Source: Heliopora coerulea
Lineage: Eukaryota > Cnidaria > Anthozoa > Scleralcyonacea > Helioporidae
DNA length: 64,000 nt
Direction of reading: 5' to 3'
Assembly: GCA_030142905.1 (NCBI GenBank)
Contig: JASJOG010000210.1
Coordinates: 310,001 to 374,000 of the forward strand
This document shows, piece by piece, positions 11,801 to 23,800 of the stretch. The position numbers and the translations under genes were made by a program. The notes beneath the pieces are model-generated. The model had not been told where the DNA came from, searched no databases, and worked only from the letters and a program-made list of their open reading frames with translations. Positions within the stretch are counted from its first letter, which is position 1. Every line of letters begins with the position of its first letter.

Positions 11801-14800
11801 TAGACCCCCGTCTGGGGCTCAGAAATCGTTTTTCTGAGGATAGGGCTTGATGATCGTTCATCTGTCATCTCAAGATATTTCCAACCTCTCATACATCTAA
11901 CGTAGAAATTTCAATAAGAACAATGCAGGGAACTGATTTTGATAAGTCAAAACTTTAAATTATTTTTGAAAAGGTTTTGATAAACATTTACAGTAAGTTT
12001 TAAATATTGTTGATAAATATTAAAGACTTCATTACAGGCATTTACACAACAAAGATTGGACGTTATTACTTTTATTTCCATCTTCGGATCGACCATCTTA
12101 TTTATTGGTTTTTTTTGTTTGTTTTTTTGGGGGGGGATGTTTCTGCAGTAGAGTCTTGCATAGGTTACATTAAGCTGACAGTGATTAAGACAACTGTGTG
12201 TGTACATTTGTTCTTGAGATTCAGCAAGAGTAAATTCAGGGTTTGGACGACTTATTTCACTTGGCTGAAAAGAGCTTCTAAATCCTTGATATGGATCTGA
12301 CTGATTATAAGACTGATTGTTTACACAGTATGGAAAGCCTGTAGTGAAGTTTCCATACACAGCCTGGCGATCAGCATTTGAGCCACATTTACACTCGGCT
12401 TGGAAAAACAACTGTTCGATTTGCAGAACATTATGTCATTTACTTTGTAAATGATGTTATTTTCATTGGCACTCTCTTGAACCTTGGAACCAGGCTTCTA
12501 AAAATAATCTGTCTTCATCATCATCTTCTGGGTCTTCGTTGGACTTAACATCTTTTGGTTGCTTCAAGTGTTCTATTGATTTTTCTGTGTTAATCAATAT
12601 TTTGTCCATATCTGCCTTGGAGAGTTTTTTATTCAAGCTACTCGTCTGCTGGCTCTGTGGAATGCCCTGTGATACAAAAGGATGCGTATCTACGCTAATA
12701 AATGTCGATTGAATAAACTGAATGTATTTTTGCGTTAATGATCGTATATATTCTGGTAATGAACAGCAAAAGGTGTACTAAAAGGACTCATAAATTGTCT
12801 ACAGTATTATTAAAAGCACAAGTTAGAGATAACTGCCATTAGCAGAAGGACCCATAAATTTTAATGAAGACGCCATCCTTTTTTGAACACTCTTCGCAAG
12901 TCAAATGTAATGGGAACAAGCAGTCCAGTTATATATATATATATGTAGGTCAGTGATTGTTACATTAGCGAGCGAATCGTAAGCAGCGACTGTGTCCTGT
13001 CGACAGCATTGTCTTCACCAGGATGAACAATCGATTGCAACAATCGTATCGTGTAAGTGGGTTCTAAACACTGAATATTAATTACTTGGAGGACCTCCCT
13101 GTTCATATATTTTGTATGATATTAATTTAATACTAACCTTGCAACATTTTATTGTGTTTTAGCACCAAGTACGCCAGAACCTACAGGTATGTTTTCCTGA
13201 TAATAACTTTACTTGCAAATATGTTCCCGTACAATAACACTATATCACATGCAAGGTTCGCACGGGTCATGGAAAACCTGGAAAGTCATGGAAAATCAAA
13301 ATTTCAAACTCCAGGCATGGAAAACCTGCGTGTCAGTCATGGAAAGTTATGGCAAATTAGATTTCTTGTGGATCAGTGAAAATTGTATCTACGATACTCG
13401 TAACCTAAATTTATCATAGCTTGATCGTGCACTTCAAATCTATATATACATATATACTGTATATATATGTGTATATATATATATATATATATACTGTATA
13501 TATATGCAAATGCATATTCATATGTATATGTATAAAGTTGAAGACTATAACATGTTCATAAAAACTTGATAAGACTTAAACCTATTTACAATAAAACTAA
13601 CTCGAGTTTCACAGTCAAAGGCGATCTTCAGACTAAAAATCGTTACGGAGTGCCGTCACGAAAACAAATTTTATGGTTTTAATGTCAAGCCTCCGTAATG
13701 GTTTTTAGTCTGAAGATCGCCTTTGAGCGTGAAACTCGAGTTACTTTTATTGTAAATAGGTTTAAGTCTTATCATGTTTTTATGAACATGTTATAGACTT
13801 CAACTTTATACATTTGCTCTACTACAATCTTTGTATTGAGCACTCTATAGAACTGTGTCAGCATTAAAAGACGAATACTATATGTATGTATATATAAATA
13901 TAAACATCATGGCACTTTCACTCGATGAAGGAAAATCTCGAGTGCTCGGCTACCTCGATTTTATTTAATATATATATATCTATATAAAACGCAAAACAAA
14001 GCCAAATTTTTGTTTGCTGTCGCTGCTCCGAGTTTCACGCGCTTAGGCGATCATCAGGTGCCTGATCGCCTAAGCGCGTGAAACTCGGAGTAGCGACAGC
14101 AAACAAAGATTTGCCTTTGTTTTGCGTTTTCGCTCTGCCTATTACGGTATCGAGCGCTCTATACATCCATGCCATACCTGTGACACTTTCGTTACATTTA
14201 TTTGGTTTATATATATATATATATATGATTATATATATGTTATATGTGATATATGATATGATACATGATATATGATATAATATATATATGTGACATGACA
14301 TGGTTTGAGAAAATATGAAATGATATATGTGATATGATCATGATCATGATAACGATAATTATGAAGAGAAATGGAGAAAATGGAAGAACGGATGCAGGAA
14401 CTGATAAAAGGTGAATCATAACAGCAGTGGGTAGCAAGGGAAATGCAAATACCTCGTAACATGCTCGTCTTGCTTTTAGTTACCATCAGACAATCATTAT
14501 CAAAATGGTCCCGAAGATTTTACCGCCAAAACTTACTGGTTGGGAATAAAAAGCATATTGTACCGGTCGCGATAACTTTGGGTGAAGCAACTACCTGAAA
14601 TATACGAAAAGAAACTTCGACGTTTCGAGCGAAGTTTTTTTTCGTATATTTCAGGCAGTTGCTTCACCCAAAGTTCTCGCATCTTGTTATCCTCGACTAC
14701 CTACACTGGCACCCATTGCTCAAGATTTTATTGGACCGGTCCAATGTCGTGAAATATCGGACCAAACAACATGTGTAGTAATGCGCGCGGGGCGAAAGAC

Positions 14801-17800
14801 GAGGTCAGCCCTGTAATAAATGACATAATTTTATTGCCTTTCTGAAATATTTACGTGCATGTCTTTTCATCTAGATTTGTGCCAACCAGTTTTTAAGTAT
14901 TTGAATGGCGCCACCTTAACCAAAATAGCCATCCATGCTTTCTCAGACGCTTAAGTTCCTGTAGTGCTTGGAGTTCAATGAAACCACTTCCTCTTTTGAA
15001 AAGACTTGGTTTAATCCTACTATGGTTTCCTCTTTTAGATTTCCACGTATGTAGGGATAACGAGTTCCGCTGTTTTACTGGAAAGTGTATTTCCAATACT
15101 TGGAGGTGCAATGGATACAACGACTGTACCTACGGTTCAGACGAATTAAACTGCAGTACGTTGGAAACATTTTTTTTAATCTTACGGGACCTAAATAGGG
15201 GAACAAACCATAGAGAACATATGTTAGCTAGAAGGGCATTTTAGCTAAATGTCACTCAGCCGCCGGGGAAAAAATTGATTGCCGCCATATTGGACAAATT
15301 GACGTATTGGACAAAACAAACATGCCTGGATGAAAAGTTTAAGGTCATGATCAAAGGCCACTTCATTGTTGTCTTAAAAAAAAGGAAAGAATTTAAAACA
15401 ATTAAGGTTATTTTGCCTTAATTGTTTTAGCCGACTAACAACCCGAGGTGTTTTCTTCCATAAAGATAACAAAGACAAACACGAAACAATTCCCTAAAGT
15501 TCAGTTGTTCGTCCTCGACTTTCTCGATAACAGAAAGCAGCCTGGGGGAAGAACAAATTGTCCCGGAATTAACTCAAAATGGCGGCGTCCAATTTCACCC
15601 CAATTTTTGGTCTTCATGCCCCCTCTCGTTTTATATTACGAATTGCCGTATGTAGTTCGCATAGCTTACGGGGACTTGGGGCTGACAGCGAGTTACTTTC
15701 CCATTTTCACATACTTCTTGGCAGATTGGAACTCCGGAAATTTTATATGCTTTACGATTCGTTCACATGATCCCATTGTCTTGTCGCATACTTCTGCTCG
15801 TCTTGGCGTATCCAGTATTCTCTCACGGGCCCAATTTTTGCTTATGATTCGCTCGCTAATGTAGCAATGCGTTCCAAAGACTGTTATGAGTTGATCGTAT
15901 ATATGAGGACGAAAAATAAATCACGACAATCGTATCGTTACATAAACCCACTTCACTTCGGATTGAATGATCATCGTAACGTTGAGAAATGGTTTTCCAG
16001 TCCTTCTTTGTATAAATACGTCCAAAATATTTTCGTGTCAGCGAACTTCTAAGGTCCAAACCCCTTTGAAAGTAGCGCTTCGATAAACTGCCAGACGACG
16101 ATAAACTAAAATCACTAATTAAATATTTTATTCTGAGAGTAACCCTATAACATCCCATGGATATCATTTCCATAACTATCAATTGGCCGCGATGCCTGCA
16201 CCTCCTTCAAAAACCTGAGTTGAAGAGCTGTACGTTACCAAGATTGGAACATATCCTGAGATTAAAGCTTCCCTCGAAATCACCAGCTGGGTGACAGCTG
16301 ACATGGTCACTGACTTGTTTCTTTGTAAGCTATACCGAGCATCAATATTTACACAGTATTCACATACGACTTAAAGTTGTCCATCCGAGTTTCCGTAACT
16401 CCATGACTCGAATGTCTGGCCAGCCGTCAGACGGGTCCAATACCCGTCTCGGAATCAGAAAATTTTTGTTGCAATTTGTGTTGACGAACGTTCCCTGATC
16501 GTCTTTCATACTCCAAGCTCCCCGATGCGTTACATTATTTGACGATATCCATAATATATTTTACTAAACATTAAATATTTGCAGATTACTCCGGTGCAAT
16601 AATGATAAATTGTGTTAGATAATCGTTATTCATTAAATAAGACAGAGTGAGGCTCAAAAACATCTGAGAATGTGAGCTTGGACATGCGTCCAACGTTGTC
16701 CAGCTTCAAGCTCCCACATGCCTAATATTGACGCACGTCATTTACGATATATTATTATGAAAATAGTACGTTATAGGCTGCTGTAGCACAATCTATGAAT
16801 GTACAAAGAATTCATATTGTCCCAGAGTAGTCGTTCTTGACAAAGTAATACTCAGCCCCATAAATCCTATTTAAAACGTCCTCTTTGTTGATGTAGTATT
16901 AGTTGACGTCTTTGTACAGGCAAGGATACTCTTTCCGGAAGACACCAAGAATTTACGTGCTTTTTCCACCCACCGATTCTAGAATTTTGGTAACGTGCAA
17001 CCCTGCTGCGTTCGATTCTTAATCTCACTCAGGAAAAGTTTTATGTTACTTAGCCTTTGTGCAGAATTTCCATCACTAGGGGATGGTTGGATTTGTCACC
17101 CGACATATTGCCCGCCAAAATATACGGCTATTCCCAAAAACTGACGAAATGCCGTGCTGTGTTACTGCTGTATACAGTCGTTTGAGTCAAGAGCAGATGG
17201 CTTGTTAAAGTGGCGTAACTGACGAAGTAACGGGGCGCTATCCCACTAAAGTCTCATATGATTTTAAGTGGTTGACAACATCGTTTTACTGTTTCAGCCT
17301 GCTGGCTGTTCGTAAAAGGTATAGAGAGCCTGCCAGCAAGTCCAAGTAATTCTGATAGCTATATACCCAATGATTATATATGAAAGAGAATAAGTTAGTT
17401 GTCAGTTGCTTTGTCGAAGTAAAATGCAGCAAAAATGAAAAACATTTCATTTCAGTAAATGATTGGCAACTATCAAATTTGCTTACGGGCTTTCAAAATT
17501 ACAACTTGGAAGACAGGCAAGGTTTGTTAACACCTGTCGCTGTGCAATTCACACTACGAGGTAATTCACTTGGTTGGGTTCTTTTATTCTTTAGCAAAAG
17601 TCGAATAGAAGTAACCAAATGAATGTTCTCTTAGTATGAACTGGGTGGCAACAAATGTAAACAGACTTTGGCTGATTTTATCTCTTGAAAATTCTGGGAC
17701 GATGTAAAGAGTGAACCAAAACCCAAACCTGTGCACATCTGCAATTTATGTATTTGGTATTCCATTTGAAACTTCAAACTTATTTAGTCTCTGAATGGTT

Positions 17801-20800
17801 TCTGTTGGCCTTGACGCCGAATACGGTTGAAACATCTCAACGGAACAATTAGTGCTGCTGCATTCGTGGTGCATTGAACTTACGAAAGATTTAAGAAGCT
17901 GTCCGATATGAAAAAAAAATTGTCATTACGATTGATTGTGTAAGTTAGAAGGAGTTTCGTCATGGGCACTGAAACGGCTCCCGCTGAGTTGAGTTGGCAA
18001 TTTTAAATAATTATATCCAATTTTTTTGTTAGACGTACATCTAAGTCTGTTGACTTTTTGTCCAGTAATTTCCATCTTATGATGCCAACGACAACAAAGA
18101 GGTTGCCGACGTTTTACTTGCTGGAATAGAAACCATATAGAAACAGGCTTGGACCAGCCATTGTACCGTCGCGCCACAGAACAATACCTGGCTATTGTTA
18201 TACCATACGATGGCAAAATGGCCAGTCCAAGCCTGTATGGAAATAACATCGACGGCAACGCGACATTTCACAATGACTTAAAATTTCTTCCCAAACAACG
18301 ACGGATTTAAATTTTTAGTCCAAGTAGCAATCTCAACGTTGTCCTCCAAGTAAGCCCGACGTGACTCAAAGCATTTTCATGCTCATGAAACATTGTATAA
18401 GGCTAAGAGTTTTGGTTGGATTATTCCAAATTCACGAGTAAAAATGGCTCTGATAGATCTAAAACTTCAAAACAGCTGTCGGGAAATTATTTGGTCAATA
18501 ATGATAATAAATGGCGCACAGTATAGAAGAGAATTAGGCCAATCAGAATGACGTCGCATGTTACCTTGTTGGATAAACATGTTTGCAAAGAAAGAAATTT
18601 TCTCAAATTATTCGATCTGTTGAACGTCTGGAATTAGACGTTTTCTTTTCTTTGGACCGTTTTGAGGTGAATTGCAATGTTTGTTGCCACTGCTATTTTG
18701 GGTAAACAGAACTAAAACGCTCCGGGCAGCTTGTGTCTAGCGTATTAGATTTTTTTCTGTCGCGTCGTGTTTACCGAAGGGACTGCAGGGATCAAAACCG
18801 ATTTACGTGATTCTTTTGTTTGTTTGTTTTTGTTTTGTTTTGTTTTTTGGTTTTTATTTTGTTTTTTTGTCTTTTTAAGTAAAGTAGTGTTAGGAGAGGT
18901 TGCCATCGTCGGGCGACTGTGAACTTGCGTAGACTACCAGCGATTTCACAGCAATTCGTCCAAGATTTTACTGCTGTATTTTGGAACATGCTCCAATTTT
19001 CTTGCCATTCCCTCAAAAAATCTGATATAAAGATTTAAGGTTGTCTTTAGTTGACGTCCAACGGGGGGTTTCTTCTGCTAACTCGGGGGAAAAAACTCAG
19101 AAGTGTTAAGAAAACGGAAAATCTGCAAAAGAATCACGGTAAATAAACGTTAGCTCGGGTGATAAAATCGCTGGTAAAATCGCCACAAAAACGGCAGTGC
19201 AAATCGCAACAAATATGACGACAGTCACCTAAATCTTCAGTAGTTTTCACAAGCTATTTCGAATAGCGGTCAGTTTGGGTATAAAAACCGCAGAAACGTG
19301 GTAGAAATCGCACCAAAAATCTCAGTGCTGTGAACGACATAATCTCTACTTCGTGAATTTTCGAATCCATGGATCACGAACTTCTTTGACAATTGAAGTA
19401 CGTGGCCATGAGAAGCAGCCAGTTATCAGAATTACTGGCTTGCTACCACGCTTCTTTACGAACAATGATATGAAATATTGCGCGGCTTGGGCAGTGTTGA
19501 ACGATGTGTAAAAAGCCAAAAGAGTCCTGGAACTGCTGAAACTTGAGAGAGGTGGTACCGACGTTTCAAGCAAAGGGCCTTCGTCTAGATGATGTTTTTA
19601 TATCTATAATAGTGATCCGATGTAAAAGTGACCCGCAGGACTGAAAAGTTAGTAACAAACTAAGTAATGAGATATCCTACACGTCACTTTTTCCGTCAAA
19701 ATGCCTTTTTACGTATGGAAAGATATCTTGTTTTTATATCATTTTACGTTCCACTCCTACGAAAGGTCTTCCCTTGCGAACATTTCACGTGTCATTTCAG
19801 TTGTGAAAAACATATGAAATTGGAAAATTTTCATACATCAAATTTTTATTTCACATAATGAATTTGGAACGTTTTCGCATCTAGAATTCGTAAACGACAT
19901 GTAAAATTAACCGGTTCGAAATTTTACGTGTAAAATATTGGTTTTAGAAACATGTATTCATTCCAGACCTTTCGTTCACTTCCGCCTCGAACCAAACAAC
20001 GCAGGGAAAGCACTGCAAACTGCCATAGGGGCCAGCTTCGTGGAGAATTTCATGACCGGCTGAAATACCAGCTGGAGCTTAATAAGAAATCCCTTTAAAA
20101 AATTATCGTATGATTTCAAATGGCGAAAATTTCGACTTAACACGAGAATTTGGAATTTCAGTCCGTGAAGATCTTCTCAATGACGCGTCGTGAACTGTGT
20201 ACGAACAATGTTGAGAATACTCTTGGGGTTATAAATTATTCATACTCTTTCTCTTCCGTGAGCAGTCCTTTTGTTTGAAGAACTTCGTTGTTGATATTGA
20301 CGTCGTATATCTGAAAGTTTATAATACCGCCGGCAAATTTTCGTACCATGGTATGTTTGTTGTGCCTTTACAGCCGTTCCGCCCGTTCTAATACGCTTAT
20401 AGGCTCAGTTCTAAATTTTACAATAACGCTTTGAAGCGTGGGCAGATTGTAATCTGGGCAACCTGACCTCAACTTAACCCTAAACCTAATCTTAACCCTA
20501 ATCCTAATCTAACACTTTGACCAACTCCCGGCCACAATTTTCGGGGAAAAACTTTCTAAGCGCCAGAGTGCAATCTGGCTACGCATCAAAGCGTCATTCT
20601 AAAATTTAGAACTGACGGAAGCGTTATAGAACAGGTAGAACGGGTGATCTTTAAGTCCCCATCTACTCGATGTGATTGTCGTACGCCTATATGAAAATTC
20701 CACATGTCAGATTTCACATGTGAAGTTGTTTCACGTGTGAATCAGATGTGAATCCCATGCTAACCGTTTGTGTAAAACATGTGGAATTAATTCATGTTTA

Positions 20801-23800
20801 ATAAACCACATGTTAAAATTTCCCACATATGAATGTGAAACATCGAATGATCACATGAAATCACGTATGTGAAATCATACGCAAATTTCATATTGGACGT
20901 ATACGATTGTTGGTGATGCATACGATTAAGTCACTAGCGTCTTCGGGACGTATTGCCACAGCGAGCGAATCGTAAGCAGGAACTGTGCCCTTGAGACAAC
21001 ATTTCATACGCCAGGGAGAATAATCGTATGCGACAGAACAGCAGGGAATTTTGTCCACGCATGCGCTCGTGGAATATGCGGGAGTGTCGTGGCAGTGCTC
21101 GCAGAAAGTTTAAAAACATAAAGATATCAGCCAAAGTTTTCGATTGCCCTTTAGTTCAACTCTTGCTCGTTCTGTACTTGGTTTTCTTAATCTCCGATTT
21201 CTCAGAGGACAGTTGAATAGTTTGCCTCTAGTACGGTAAAAATTTTTATTGAAACGATAAGGACCAGCGTTTCGCAACGAGAACTGGGTGAATGTTTCGG
21301 TGTATTTTCCGACGAGCCGGGTCTACTTTGTTCACCCTGCCGCCAAGCGATTTATGATCACAAAAAGACCAGGAAAACATACTTTTATGTAAGCATCTTT
21401 CTTGCTTAGTAATTAAAATGCTTGAAAGTAGTACTAGCGACCTTCATATTTATTGAGCACTCAGCAAATACGTCGTACATAGGTTGAAAGTGTTGATTTC
21501 TTTTTTGAAATTTAATACACTGCTTGTGAGCATGCACAATAACAAGACTGGTAGGCCATTTAGTAAAGAGTTCAGAATTTCAGGAACTCGAGTTGCAAAA
21601 CAAAAGGAAAAGATTGAGTGAGTAGAAGAAGATACTTGTTTTTGCCCAGTAAAAAGAGGATCCAGTGGAGAAGTCATTTGAGACTTGGTGTGTTTTAAAG
21701 AAATACTGTAGAGTACAACTTCAAAATCCTATCTCCAAGTAAGTGTGAAAGTTGGTACACCTGAAAAGTAGCCCAGACTTTAAACTCAAAAGCGTATGAA
21801 GAATTCATAATGCTATCAGTTTATGATCCAGTTCAATTTGCAACATTTTGTTGCTCAGCTGGTGCCACAGATATTATTACGACATTCGTATACCTGTAAC
21901 CAGTGAATATCATTCAAGTTCCAGAAAGCAATTATGCACACACAAAAAGAATTGTATCTATTATACACTGTAAAACAATGTCTTACTGCCTCAGCTAATT
22001 ATGTAATATTATGCAGATAAACCATGCTGTATATCTAAATCCAAACAATGTTAACCAACAAGGTATGGGTAAAGAACACCAACTTGGAAATACTTCTGGC
22101 AGGAAAAACAATTAACTATTTAAATAAGTTGTCAAGTGATCACTACCATGACTTGGAAAAAAAATTTTTCGAAGTCGCAATGGAAAGCCACATCGCAAAT
22201 GCAATCATTAGCATCTATACAATTGTAATCAATGCTTGGAGATCCTTAAAGACTGTTAAATTGTCCAAAGAAATTTCCAAGGTTGACAGTACAAATGGTG
22301 TACGTCTCCAAGCTTGTACTTTAGCAATAACATCTCAGCAAATGTTGCTGCTTTCCATCACTTAACCCTCGTCAGCACCACAGTGGTTGACAAAAGTATT
22401 CTTCACTGATGATGGTGGAGTGCATCTTATGAAGACAATGGAAGACCTCCATCTGGTAAACTTTATAGAGTTGCAACTTAAATTCAAGGAAGGATTTCCA
22501 GCTGGATATGACAGAGCCTTAGCTGGTGGGTTAGCTGAATATTTATAGAAATTTGTCAATGTTTCATCTGGAGATTAGCCTTTCCAATTCTACTGCTGGC
22601 AAAACATATATGAATCTCTTTACTTTTCAACACAGGGTGAGACCATGGCTAGCAATGCATGCACATTTATTCATATTTTCTTTTTCATACTGAAGTTTCT
22701 AGAAGGATAAACTGCCTTTCCGTCCAGGTACTTAAGTACATTCCATCATCAAACTTTCATCAATTCAGAGGATTGTGCTTGCCTGTGAGAAATTTTAAAC
22801 ATTAAAATGACAATATAAATTTTAGTTGTGTTGTACATACTGTACTTTTCAAAATAATTTAGTGAATTGTATGTCATAAACCAGGGTTAAGTCAACATTT
22901 TGTTGGTGAAGTTTCATATCAAGAACTTACTTTCAAAAATTTACATTGCATGTGACATAACTTTGACAGGATCCTATTTCTTTTAAATGATGCTAACACT
23001 TTTCATATTAAATTATGTAAATAAATGGTAAATCCCTAATTTACTTGAAATAAGAATATGTAATAGTCTTTCTCTAATGCCAGTCACAAACTACTCTCAA
23101 ATGGTTTCCAATTTATGATACAGTTTCTCAGACATCACACGTTCGTGCATTTATTCACTATATATTCAGTTTCGTTTATTTTATTTTTTTTTGTTGTTCA
23201 TAACCTTTATATACAGTACATGCATATTTTTTGAAAGTAATATAACTGCTGGTTTGCTTTAATCACGTCATAAGCAATGAAAGTGTTTAAAGCATGTTAC
23301 ATGATCTTCAATAATATTGCCTAGCAACTAGTCCTAGCAGCTATTAGTCCTTTTTTGTCGCAATATTTCGTCAACGAAGGACAAAGCCATGTAATTCATC
23401 TTTTCTACTGTTTGGTACAAACAGTTTTCAACAGTTCGAACAATTATCAGTGGTTGTGTCCTTGAAATCAAATTCAAAAGTGATTGGAATTCAACAATGC
23501 TCCTTCCAGGTTGCAAAGCGAAGTGTTCGATTGTAGCAAAGCATTGTTTGACTAAGATGTGCTAAACCAACATGATGGACGCGGCATTGAGATGGTCGCA
23601 GTTTTGTTGACGACACAGACCTTCTAGGGGAATTTTTAACTGAAAAACCTGGCGCTCAGTGTTCAGAGAAACACACCAAGCTTCAGACTCAGTTGGAATC
23701 GTTTTGGAGGAAAAGGCAGAATTTATGATTTATCCTTTCAAACTAGTTTAAACATATTTCAAATTTATCAAAGCATAACATCAATGTCCACATTTCCATC

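Noticed and set aside
13430..14360. CRISPR-like repeat cluster
   Set aside because: The repeats are palindromes and TA/TGATA microsatellites without regular spacers.
17290..17320. Possible small receptor exon after tgtttcag
   Set aside because: A weak donor and no domain. The LDLa-2 to LDLa-3 junction is already in phase without it.
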